A stretch of 64,000 nt of DNA from assembly GCA_011800805.1 (NCBI GenBank), contig MPNW01000101.1:94826-158825 (forward strand). The letters run 5' to 3'. The notes below the pieces were generated by a model. That model did not search any database and was not told the origin of the DNA. It saw only the letters and a program-made list of their open reading frames with translations. The position numbers and the translations under genes were made by a program. Each line of letters begins with the position of its first letter. Position 1 is the stretch's first letter. Origin of the DNA: Hirudo medicinalis. Lineage: Eukaryota; Annelida; Clitellata; Hirudinida; Hirudinidae. Below, in pieces: positions 35,174-46,800 of the stretch.

Positions 35174-37549
35174 ATTTTTTACGAGAAATATGTGAATCCA
35201 CCTTGCAAATAAAAATTAGTAACCTAAATGCATTAGAAAATTTTGTTAGTAAATCTAAAAGGAACTTTTTGAATTTATTACAAAAGCGATGAAATCTACA
35301 AAATTGTCAACTTAAATTCGACTTTACAAAAAATTGCGTAAACATTGCTTTAACATTTAGTGATGAAAGCTTTCAGAGCTCATAAACATCAAAATACTAA
35401 GTTCAAAGTATAGAGCAATAATGAACTTAGCAGTTAACATAGCAAAATATTATGCTTAGTTGAGAACATAATTAAAATTTATAAATATGGAACAAAGTCT
35501 TAAATTGTGATATCCCAGGAAGTCACGATTTTGAGTTATCATACACTTCCACGGAACAAACTAATGTTTTCAATTTGTTGAATGTCACTAAATCACTGAA
35601 TAAGTTTATTTTCTTCTTACAACTGAAGCAAGTTATATTAAAGAATTTTTGAAAACAGGAAGGCTCATAATTTCAAAGGATCTTTCTAAAACTCAATTTC
35701 AGTCAGGCATAAATTTTCTGTCAGATACTCTTCATCACATTTCTTGAGAAACAGAAATGTTTTTCTTTCTTTTTTAAATTAAACAAATTAGAAAATCAAT
35801 TTGATTTCTTGGTTTCTTGTTGCTAATTTTATTCAAAATGCATTCAAACTTGATTTGTGAAGATAAATGAATATACGAGATTAAAATATAACTCAATGTG
35901 ATTCAAACGAATTGTTTGATCAACTCGATTAAAAGATGTCAAACAAGAGTTTTGTTTTGGTCGTTAAGCTTTAATCATGCAAATTATCAAAAATAAATTT
36001 TGCGAATGAAAGTGCTTGAAAACGACACTTGTAAAAACATAATAATCAGTAAAAATTTGTAATCTGAAACTCACTTAACTGTATCAAAGAATAAATAAAA
36101 TGTCCTGAAGATTACAAATTCACTCACAAAGCGTTCACCTTACGCAACATTGCGTGATCTTACATTTGTATGAATGGTTTAAATATTCATAGCGCTCAGA
36201 GCATTAACACAGAATAATTCCAATATTAAAAATAGATCGTCAAATGATAGATATTGAAAGGGGCCAGCTAATGGGTGTTTCGCGTATTTGCATAAAATAC
36301 AGGCTGAAGTTTATTTCTCATTGTGTAGAAGCCATATACAATTTTAATGTCATTAAACGATTTTATAACTTAAAACTTCATTTAAATCAGTCTTAAAGGA
36401 TTACTTTGTAAGTAGACTAACTGTTCTACCCTGGAGTTGCTTAGGTTGAAGCAGAATATTTTATGTGAGAATTTATTTGCCACACTAATTATGTTAGGTT
36501 AGTCTTCTGTTTCGTGATGACGTTTGGCAACATTTAAATAAATTTAAAATTTTTTAAATTAATATAATTTATATATAATATATAATATATAATTTTTATC
36601 CAATCATAATGCCCGACGCTCCACCATTGTAACCAATCAAAACGTTTTGAACACACAGACTTTTAATTATACATATTTATGTAATTATAATTGAAAATAA
36701 AATCTCCTGTTAAAAGCATTTAATATGAAGTTGGAGAAATAAGATAGGTCAAAATACCATATCATCATCATTCTTTCATTTCATTTATTTATTTCTTGAG
36801 GTCATCTTACACACGAAAACCATAAACCAAAATTAGAGTTTGTACCAAAAAAATTCCGATGACACTCAAAGGCCGCCCGAAGGGATAACGTTCAGAACAC
36901 TGTTCCCGCTAATTGGACTACCTATATAGAAGATACATAACTTTTTATGTTATACAATTATATAAGTAAATCTTAATAACATTCAATTTATTTTTTATAA
37001 TTTAATAATCTCGTTAATTTTTACACAAAGTTCTACATTGAACCTGTGACATAAAGTTCAAAGTCTGTTCGTATATGTTCACGTAATCGCCCATATTTAT
37101 TTACATTCCCTTCAAAGAAATCCATATATCATCCTCGCGTTTGTTCCTTCAACACAAAACTACATACACTGCATTTACTAACCTCGTTTACTTTAAGGCA
37201 CTTTTAAAAAACATCTCATAAATCAAGTACACAAATTATTGAAAATATAAAGTATAAACCCAGACATTCATGCGGGAAAAACGTTCTGACCATTGGAATA
37301 AATAAAATAACAAACATGAAATTAGGCAGTTATTTTCGATGTAAACCATTTGATTTTTTCTTAAGAAGATGTATTCAAGAATTACGGCTCATTTTTATGC
37401 TGGACATGAGCTCCGTCTGGTTTTGGCACTTCTGTAACAAATGGCAAGGATTCTGGCGATCCGCATCCGGCTTATTGTGGTTTATTAATATTGTATATAT
37501 CCGTTATATAGCTAGATGATTAGGATCTCACCTTTAATAGCATTTCGTT
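35174..37549. other. Upstream region of glutaminase; otherwise empty
   Basis: Very A/T-rich, with no coding signal. The promoter and 5' UTR of the glutaminase gene should lie at its left end. A TATATAAT-rich patch is at about 36560-36600. Confidence 0.4.
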
Positions 37550-38270
37550 AAAGTCTCTCAGTGCTTCTGACACCAAGATAAGATCAACAGTCCGACAATG
37601 GCTGAGCCTTCTCAAAGACATGCCGGTTGCTTTCTTCCATGCGGGAGTGCCTGGACCATATTTTTCAGGTTTGCCCAGATATGGACGCAGTGAGAGGAGA
37701 GCGGCATAACAACCTTCTTAGAAAAGAAGCGACCACGAAAGGCTACATCACCAAAGTTGAGCCGAGAATGAGAATAAGTATTGATTGGAACCTCAGAATT
37801 CCAGACCTAGTAGCATGAGAGAAGGATCAGTCCATAGTCTGCGATGTCACCATTGTCTTTGACTCAGAGCCATTATGCGAAGAACATATATCCTAAGTGC
37901 AAAATTGTGATGACAAAGACATGTATATGAATGGCAAACGGCAGTCCAGGTGAATTCCCTCCTCTGAAGATTTATGTGAATGCATTCGTTTGCAACTGGA
38001 TAGGAGGGATCTCATCCAAATCGTACTCCCCTTGGCGCGGCACCGGCTTCTCCAGAAGCATGTTAACGAATTTGTCAACGGTAGCTCTCTATGGACTTAT
38101 CTCTTGTGGAAACATCACAAGCGATGGCGGAAAAGAGTTGGCTTGTAGGGATGACATTTATTGTGTAATGGACGGACTGATTTTTTTTTTAAATGCTGAT
38201 TGTGCTGTGATTTGCGTATTATGTCCCAGGGTTCTCCCAGGCCCAGAAGGGGGACTTTGAATATTGGTTT
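37550..38270 (+). mobile_element. R2/NeSL-like LINE 3' coding remnant
   Basis: Translations in order: ECLDHIFQVCPDMD, a zinc-knuckle-like C..C...H start; GYITKVEPRM ... LRIPDLVA; and, after a stop, CDVTIVFDSEPLCEEH. The order 'EP ... L..PD.v ... DVT(I/V)' is that of the restriction-like endonuclease region of R2/NeSL-type non-LTR elements. Several stops break it. A shorter related fragment lies at 46690-46800. Confidence 0.55.
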
Positions 38271-38866
38271 GGTTTCTTGATCCGTGATTGTGTTTGCTAG
38301 TTTGTTAGGCTGAGAAAATAAAGGAAAAAAAGTGCAGTCAGTGCTCTGGTGAAATGCCGATATTAGTTGTTATAGTCAATTAACTCGGTCTGAATTGATA
38401 AGTCGATAAATTATATTGTACATTACATAATTATATAATCGATAATTATATAGCCCCATATTCATAAAATCTATTAACTTCCTTACAAGCTCTTCTTTCA
38501 TCACTTTCATTATTTTTCTGTACTTCGTTGCAGAACGACATGCAAAGCTAGAAAGAGAATCGAAACCCAAATTCACAACCATGATTTTCGTATCTTATTT
38601 AACATGGAAATATTCATTAATGGAAATTTTTCGACAATCCCTTCCGCGGGCCACATAAAGCTGCTCGGGTGGCCGCATAGAAGCTCTTAGTAAGAAAGAA
38701 ATATCATTTATTTATATTATATGAAACTTTAATTGTCGCTCAGTGAGATTGGGTGCACAACAAAGGTTTGGATCCTCTGAGTTGATCATGGGAATTACAA
38801 TGATTTATTTTTGCATTAAACAATGTAAGATTATCAAACATTTGTAAGCAATAAATCAAATCTATT

Positions 38867-40120
38867 TCAATATGAAGTAAAACAGTTATCGACACCATTG
38901 GTCGAGTAAAAGGTAGTAGCAAGGAGGGTTTTCTTCCCATGCCAAGGAGCAACAGGAGGAGTGGGGGCCTCATCGTCCTTGTGCCACCATCCATACTCTG
39001 AAGACGTTGTTACTGGAACATCTCCACAATCACACTCCGATGTCAGTAAAGAAACGGGCCTTTCAAGTGCTAGTCTCTCCGGATCAACCTTTTTCACGTT
39101 GAACCGTTTCTGTTTAAAATCATCATCAATTTCGATAACCTATCAATATTTAATTAAATAAGTCAACCATTTATTCTAATAAAGATGTAATGATAGAACC
39201 CCAAGTTGTGTTTAATGGTGATGCATACAAGACGGAGAAAATTCGAAAGTTTGATCAAAAAGTTCATTAAGAAAATGGGCTGTGGTATCTAACAGAGCTT
39301 GTCTACACAAAAATGAATTAAAGATTTAGTTGATGTACTTAAATGGAACTTTTGTTTATAAAGAAATATTTTCTAACAGGAATGTGGTTTATTTGCTGCA
39401 GTTTGTCAGTGGCAGATATCTTTGTTAGTTGTAACATCTCCCTTTTCTTTGCCACAAGATGATATGTTGAAGTGCCAAGTGACTGTTTCTTTTCTATATT
39501 CTTAAGGAAGTTCATTATGCGGCATTCATCTTCTCTGACCATGTTCTCCTCAAGAAACTTTCTTTTTGTGCATTCTGCTGAGTTACTTCTTGCTCCTTTT
39601 TTGTCTGATGTCTGAGATGTTTCAATATTAAAATTTATCAGTTAAATAATTTTATTATTGGTAAGAATATAAATTATGATTTAATTGATGATTGCTATAC
39701 CCTCAAGTAATTATTTTTGCCAACTATTATAGAAAATATAATTCATGCTAATTAATCACAATTATTTAATGCTAAAATAAAAATCTGAATAAACTAATAT
39801 GTTAATAACCGAAGAAAAACATGCACTTCAATAAATTGCAAAAGTAATAGTTTTATATTCAAAATATGTCTTGATCATAGTAACTTTCCGATTAATTAAC
39901 AGCCTTTTCAATATGATAATATTATAAAGTCATTTTATCTTAAATTTAAGAAATATTAATGTCTCTCAGTTAACTTTCAAAGGATTCTCTTTGAACATCA
40001 TCCAGAAGTTCAATTTAACCTGGAGTCGTTTCTAGAATTTTTCACAAATATCCATAAATTTAAACAATTTGTAACGATCGTTTCTTGACTCACTTGTTTT
40101 TTTATCATTGACACTGGCAT
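38867..40120 (-). CDS. Unassigned 177-residue protein, three exons
   Basis: Exons on the minus strand: 40094-40120 (MPVSMIKKQ, then a GTGAGT donor), 39378-39611 and 38867-39139, all joining in phase 0. The middle exon is Lys/Glu-rich and helical (KRKFLEENMVREDECRIMNF). The last exon contains RPVSLLTSECD, SSEYGWWHKDDE and ATTFYSTNGVDNCF. The order 'RPV..L ... SSEYG ... FY..NG' recalls small ciliary microtubule-associated proteins (the C5orf49/CFAP90 group). That likeness is from memory and weak. No signal peptide or transmembrane segment is seen. The small intact frame across three exons with good splice sites supports a real gene. A role in cilia or sperm flagella is only a guess. Confidence 0.72.
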
Positions 40121-41014
40121 TTTACGACCCGTAACGCTTGACGGAAAATATTGCTATGGCAACCAGTACATTGTTTACATATAATTAAATCGGTATTTAG
40201 TTTTTGTTTTTATTTATTAACTTTTCTCTGACATTTTCCATTAATTTAATGTATTTCTAATTTTTTGTAGTCAACGGCAGCTCTCTATGGACAATGATTA
40301 GGTGATTTTAGCAAAAAAAAAACAAGTTCAACGTCTGTTTCTAGTTATTTTCGAGCAAAATATAAAAGGATTGAGTAAATGGAATTAAAAACAATTCAGT
40401 GAGTTCTATTACATTCAATAAAGTTCAATTTCTATTGAAGCATTTGGAGCAAAAGTTAGTCGCGAAAATGACAGGGAATCTATGTCGCCCAAAACTTGTT
40501 AGGGGAGAGTATCTAAAGTATAATTAATGATGAAGATAATTATTATGTAATGTGTTAGTATCAAGCGAGAAAATTAAATTCAAATAACTGAGTTTTCGCG
40601 TGGAAAGCGAAAGGGGCTGTCCGTAAATGATGTCGCGTCTCAAAGGGTTTGTTATTTGCGACCAAGACGGAGAAATGAAGCTTATTTCGAAGGTCACTTT
40701 CAATAAAATAGTCTTTAAATTTAAAGCGGACGGTGAAAATATAACTTTCTATAGATCCTAAAGCTTTAAATAAGAAAAAAATTCACAGCGATATATACAC
40801 AAATCCAATGTACGTTATAGTTATTAAAATATATTGAAGATATGAAAGGTTTAAAAATAATTTGTTAAGAAAATAATATCGCGCAAAATGAGGCAGTCGA
40901 ACGTACATTGAGTTCAGATTCTCAGTTGAATCATCATTTAGAGAATGCATGCCAAAAGAACAGCAAACAAAGGCTTAAAAACGCGCCAAATTAATTTCAA
41001 AAGTTAAAAGAAAA

Positions 41015-42392
41015 TTATTTGCAAGTTTGGACGTCCACAATGTGCTCGCAAGTTTTACATTTGACGATACAACACCAGTGGAACTTGCAATGACATTTCT
41101 CTCTGACCAGCATCCTCCTCGAGTGATAGCCTCTGCCACAACACATGAGCGAACAGCCGTCCATTCCTGCCGACGTTTTGTTGCAATTTCGACCAATGGT
41201 TCCGAAAGAACCCACTCTATGGTCAGAGAGGCAGTAATCAGGGGGCGGGTCGGTGTACACGAGGTCCTCTTTCGTGGGCCTATTGAATCGACGGTACCTC
41301 TGAACCAAGTTGGTGCCATGACGGTTAAACCTCATTTCAGTTGCTGCGTTGAATCTTTCTTTCAATCTATTCCCTGTTTCTCTCAGTGAAGGCAGCTGGT
41401 TCCAACATGTCTTTACGTTGCATGACCCTGAAACTCCATGGCACTTGCAGGCAGGCCTTACATATGCATGCACAGCCTGAGAAAACGAGAAGTTTAACTC
41501 TGTTACAAACCATAAAAACAAATAAATATCCATATCAAGTTCAGCGTAATTTAGTATGCAATTCTATTATTAACATCATTCCTTTATGTTGCATTCTTTT
41601 GCGTGGCAAACCTCATATCTGCTCAAAACTGTAACAAACTCGTAGTTTAATTTGATAAAATTTACACTGATTAGCAATAATGACAAGTATTGCTCATTTG
41701 TTAATAAATAAATAATCAGTGATTAATAAATAATTCAATATTGTTTTTCACCCTCCTTCCTGCTTCGTTGTTGTGAATATTCATTAACACACGAGCCAAC
41801 TCTCTCGTTCTTCTTGGATAATTCTTCTCTCGTTCTCTTGAATCGACAAAAGCCACAGCAAACTTGTAGCCGTAGACTGAATTATCACCGCATCCCTGCC
41901 ACAACCAATCCTTTGGCAAAGATGGAGGACTCTTTTTGCTGCTGCATCCACAAGACTTCAAGTCTCCGTTTCTGCAGGCTCTAGAAAGAGAATGGACCAC
42001 ACTTGCTGACATCATGGAATAAACGAAACCCACCTCAGGAGTTCCTGTTGAAATATTAAAATTGTATTTCCTCTGCTTGTTTGTTTAACCTAAAATGTGA
42101 CGATAGAAATAAAAACGAAGAACCAGCTTGTGTGGGGAAATTAAATGGCGAAGTTGAATTTCCGAGAGTGCAGTTCCATCTCCTGTGCCTGAATTGCCAT
42201 TGGCACTCATCCAAACCCATCCTGAGTCCCCTGCTGACAACTGCCATGTGATCAGAATGCTCTCTGCACATCTTTTTCTGGCCGGAGGAAAAGCCATGAA
42301 AATTCTGGCAATCGAAATCTTCACTTCTGAGTCCATTTCCATGAACGTCACCATCATCATCATCATCCTGGAAGTGTGTCGCTCCGAGGTTC
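41015..42392 (-). CDS. Wnt5: Wnt ligand, Wnt5-like, last three exons
   Basis: Exons on the minus strand: 42124-42392, 41752-42044 and 41015-41476, in consistent phase, giving 340 residues without the signal-peptide exon(s). Wnts are secreted, lipid-modified ligands for Frizzled and ROR/Ryk receptors. The Cys framework is complete in this part: [37 protein letters not shown] and [10 protein letters not shown], the last with the Ser that Porcupine acylates. The end reads [20 protein letters not shown] ... [13 protein letters not shown]. The segments [29 protein letters not shown] and VDSREREK match Wnt5 better than the other subfamilies I can recall. The first exon here has an acidic run of five Asp before the conserved [14 protein letters not shown]. 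The upstream exon must end in phase 2 and lies above 42400; it was not identified. Confidence 0.9.
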
Positions 42393-42399
42393 CTGAGAA

Positions 42400-45300
42400 A
42401 GAAACATCAAGTCATGCTCGACTTTTAACAAGGTTGAAATATCGAGAAAGAATGGGGACATATTTTATTATTAAGCTTCTGTTTCTAATTAAGCTTTTCA
42501 TTATCTGCGCTGTCACTCAAAATAGCGATCAGAGGCGGCAAGTAGCGTACAATGTGCTCATCTCTTGTGTCGTCTCGTTTCAGAGGGGAACTGATTTATG
42601 GAGAAAAACTGTCATCACAATAAACCACATTCGAACTTTGCACACGCACAGGTGCATTTCATATCTGGATTTTTATAAAATATTTGTTACGAACACTGAA
42701 GATCTTCTTTATTTAAAAACGTAAAACAGATTGTTGTAGTTCCATTGAACAACAAATCACTTTATAAAAAGAAAAGTATATTGTAAGAAATTAATCGAAA
42801 TAAATAGATTTAATTGTTCTAGTGCATCTAAAGTGAATTGCAAATTTAATTTGACTGCTCTAAACAAATCGTTGCCATGCCAACCAAGAACATTGTAAAT
42901 AAAGAATATTATGAGAGCTTTTTATGAGATCATAAATTTCATTTTTCACCAATCACACTTCAACCTGTGATAAAATGCCGACGAAAAAATTGCTTGACAT
43001 AAATCGTGCGAATTGAACGATGATTTAAAAATGTCTAAAATAAGATATTTTAAGTATGTTATAATATAAGTATCGAAAGTTGTTAATTAATGCATAGATT
43101 ATTCAAAGTTGTTTATTCCTTTAATAAGGTTTACTTTTAATGGACTGCTTAAAAACTACTCCTCAAACTCCTCCCAAATTACCTCTGATGACAACAATAA
43201 ACAAAAGATCCGGTTACGGAGGCATTCACCAACTCTAATAACTGCTTTTAAGGCATTATTCTATTTCAACGACAAAATTTCGAAGTCTCAGAAATCATCT
43301 GATGACATTTAATTGGAAGTTAAATGCGTCAGTTTTCAACCCCCATATCGCAATTTATTTTTAATATATATTTAATTTTATATTTAATATATCTCTCAAA
43401 TATGAGTGATATCTTTAATGTGTTGCTTAATGAAATGTATCTAATGCAAAGCAATCGAAGTTAACCTCTGACACTACAAATATGGCGCCACATAAATTAA
43501 CTGTTATTATTAATGATGAGTTAGAGCCTAACTAACAAATATAATATTTAATCGACAAGAAAGAAAAGTCAGCCAAGCAGTAGCACAATAACATTGCGCT
43601 ATCATCCAAGTGATTGGTCATAACATTAGTATACACTCGAAACTCGTTTTTTTTTTATTATTTTCTTTCCTTTAACTCTGATATGCATCATTTCTTCAGA
43701 AATCTTATGAATTAATTTCAAAATAATTAAATAAAATGTTAATTTAGATGTAACGTAATTAAATAATAACACAATTTTGACAATAACACAATTACATCGT
43801 GAATTATTTTATAAATTAGCGTTTCATTTGGAGCCACGAATAATTGCTCTTACGCTGAATTGGACTTCCATTTGAAAGTTCATGCACTCAACATTCGGAA
43901 ACATTTCACATGAGAAGACGACATTTTCGCATGTGCATTTTACAGAAATGGATGAGATAGAATAAAGTTATAATTAAAAAATAAATTCCGATTAATCTTA
44001 ACGAAACAAATGCTAATTGTCAAAATCTTATTTGCAGGAGTACTTTCTGGAATTATTTTAACATTAACACGCCCTTTCGATGCTTGTTGTTGATGTTACG
44101 CTTTTATACCATGGTATAAAACATTATAAATATTAATATTTGCGATATCTTATTATTTTATAAACCACCCATCGAATGGGATTTCCCATATTTTTAATGT
44201 TTCTGGTTTTTGAAGCAGGTGCAAACTTCTGATTGGAGGCACTTCTACTTTTTCTGGCCTTTGTTTTTCATAGAGTTTTTCATTTGTTTTTTTTTAGAGA
44301 ATTTATTGAACTTCGACAAAAGAATAAAGACTATACACGTATGTGGTGGAAAGATTTCAAACTAGATAGAATTTTAGAAAAGACAGAAATTATCCCATGA
44401 GAACAAATCCCCGTGGGTGTGACATCCTAGAACAAAACATTTAATTGCATTTAATCGATCACGTCAAAGTGAACAAAATTCTGAGCAAGTCAAGCAGAAT
44501 AACGAAGATGTTCGAACATGTAGATCTAACGATTGCTGGCCAAGTGACAGGCAAAAGCCAACTCAATGGCGTTGAGTTTCGGTGCTCGTCACTTCTCCAA
44601 GACTTTGCTTCATCGCCTGCGAGTTGGCCACGTTGTCAGATTTGTCCCGCATTTAATTTGGGTTCTTCATCCGCAATCATCGCAAGTCAAACTTGCTGGC
44701 ATGACCAAAGTTTTTACACATTTTACACATACAATATAGTTTTCCATTGCATAAACCGCAATTTCAATTATCATATATTTTAGCTTACTCTTTCTTTCCA
44801 TTTTAAAAATAATCTTACCTGAAAAAGAGCCAAATAGATTTTTAAAACAAAATAGTTCTAAAAGTACTAGTACTAGTAGGAAAAAAGGAACAAATATATG
44901 TGTTGTTCGAATGTATAGTGCGTTTACAAAGGTAACAAGCACTCCTCAATTTTAGCAGCTCAACGATTCCACTCACTGATTGGCTCCTATGATGTAGCCA
45001 CGGAAAAGAAATCTTGTTAATGCTTATAAACCCATAAAGGATGTGATGAAGTTTCATTGTACTGTCAGCACTTTTCTGTACTTCAGATTCACGTTCTCGA
45101 CAGTGAGATAGTGGGATAGAACCCTTCACATCATCACGTAATGATAAGTTTAGGAGTTGGAAATGTTCATTCGCCGCTCGATCTAATCTGCATTCAGTCG
45201 ATCTTTTGAGTGCCTTAGGTATCCGAAACGGCACCCAAACGGCACATATGAAGCCAATACAATCACCCAATCATTTATATAGCGCCCATCCCCAAGGCTC

Positions 45301-46689
45301 TCTGGAGGTGCAGGCTGGGCTGCGAACACAACAACATTTAACACCTAACCAAAACTTGCTGAAAATTTGGTTAAAATCACAAACTCCAAAGATTTTTACA
45401 TTCACCATGCCTGCTAGAACGGACCACATGTTTAACGAACTCAAATGTTTGGCAAAACTTTTTTATAAGTAACGAAAATATGTATTGATGATTGACACAA
45501 GATAAGCAAAATGTGCAAGAGCTAAATATTATCTCGGCATAATCTCTACATGTATGTTACTTATCACCAAATGCTACGTTGCTGATTGCGTTTTCCATTG
45601 CGGGAGGAATATTGAGTGAATTGTTGGAAATTAAGGTATTAACAGTTATAGATAAGTGTAAAAGACGGAAAGTAACATGAATAAATTTTCATTTTATGCA
45701 TAACTAATTTACAATATGTGTGTATATTGCACAATATTTCAATGTTAGACGTTGATTTGGTTGCTGGATGTGGTAGCACGAAATGGGTATGTGCGATAAA
45801 TTTGATGAAAAGTTACTAACAGAGACTGCAATGGACGCTAATGCAGGGTAAAAACCTAATGTATAGTGTCCGAGAAAGAATCTGTTAATTGTTAATTGTT
45901 TGCTGATTTTGTACCATTGATTGACTGTTAATTTTAAATAATTGATAATTAATTGTTTGTTTCACTTCGGTTGCGTGGAGCTGGAGAAATCTCACGGCTA
46001 AAAAGGCACCTCACAACAATAAGTTGCGTCATTCGGATTGCTTGCTTCATAAGTTAATCTCTAATGAATGAATAAATTCTTGATCATCTTTAGAGTGGCT
46101 TAAATCTATTAGTGGACTTCAAGACTACTGTATATTAATATTAATGAACACCCCATTAATTTGTAATAAATAATTAATTGAAGAAGTTTTCAATTTGTTG
46201 TTGCCTTGAAATGAACGTGCCATTCATTTGTTTGTTTTGTATAGTTTTGTATGTTTTCGTCATTGTGTTGTTACTTCTACAAATTCTTCACATTAGAGAT
46301 TCCCAAATAAAATGAAGCTCAAACAGCTAAAATATACAATAGATTTGAAATGTTCGTACATAAGACAACTTTTATGTCACTTACTCCCAGAATTACATCA
46401 ACAAATCATGTTTCTTATTGTGAGGCTTATTATGCACTTCACCAATTTGATTTTTTACAGCATTTTAAATCATTATTTGTCTGTCGAGTGTTAAAAAAAT
46501 CACTGCTTAATATTCGACATGTTTTAGGGACTTCCTATAATTCTAACATATTTCCAATTATAATTTATTATAGCGTGGAAGCGATGTTCGATGCATCGAT
46601 CAAGCTAATGTGATGATAAGACTAAACAAGAGGTGAATTTATCGATTTAAATAACAGATAAATTTAACATCGCGCCCTTGCGGTCGAAG
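42400..46689. other. Mostly empty region upstream of the Wnt gene
   Basis: The missing first Wnt exon should be here or further right. One candidate (ATG at about 45053, ending at a GTGAGT donor near 44975) is in the wrong phase to join directly. A family A repeat copy is at 45201-45340. No other gene or RNA is visible. Confidence 0.35.
45201..45340 (+). repeat. Dispersed repeat family A, partial copy
   Basis: Contains TTTTGAGTGCCTTAGGTATC, CATTTATATAGCGCCCATCC and GGTGCAGGCTGGGCTGCGAA. The 3' third (CATTACGACTG... onward) is missing. Confidence 0.7.
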
Positions 46690-46800
46690 CTTTCCCGCCA
46701 ATTGGAAAAGAGGTTATCCGCGAAATGTTGTCACGAAGGTCGAACCATGTATGTGGTTGGGTCTCAGAATGCCAGACTTGGTCGCTTGGAAAGGAGAATC
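46690..46800 (+). mobile_element. R2/NeSL-like LINE fragment
   Basis: Translation NVVTKVEPCMWLGLRMPDLV lines up with ITKVEPRM ... LRIPDLV in the remnant at 37741-37818, and the nucleotides match clearly (CTCAGAAT.CCAGAC). A short 5'-truncated remnant. Confidence 0.5.

Noticed and set aside
41027..41389. Open frame of 120 codons on the plus strand over the Wnt exon
   Set aside because: Antisense shadow of the conserved Wnt C-terminal exon, with no family likeness.
42185..42724. Open frame of 179 codons on the plus strand upstream of the Wnt exons
   Set aside because: Overlaps the antisense of the Wnt exon and continues into non-coding sequence; no recognisable domain.
44975..45053. Candidate first exon for the Wnt gene (minus-strand ATG, MKLHHILYGFISINK, ending at a GTGAGT donor)
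   Set aside because: It ends in phase 0, while the Wnt exon at 42392 needs a phase 2 partner, and the hydrophobic stretch is too weak for a signal peptide.
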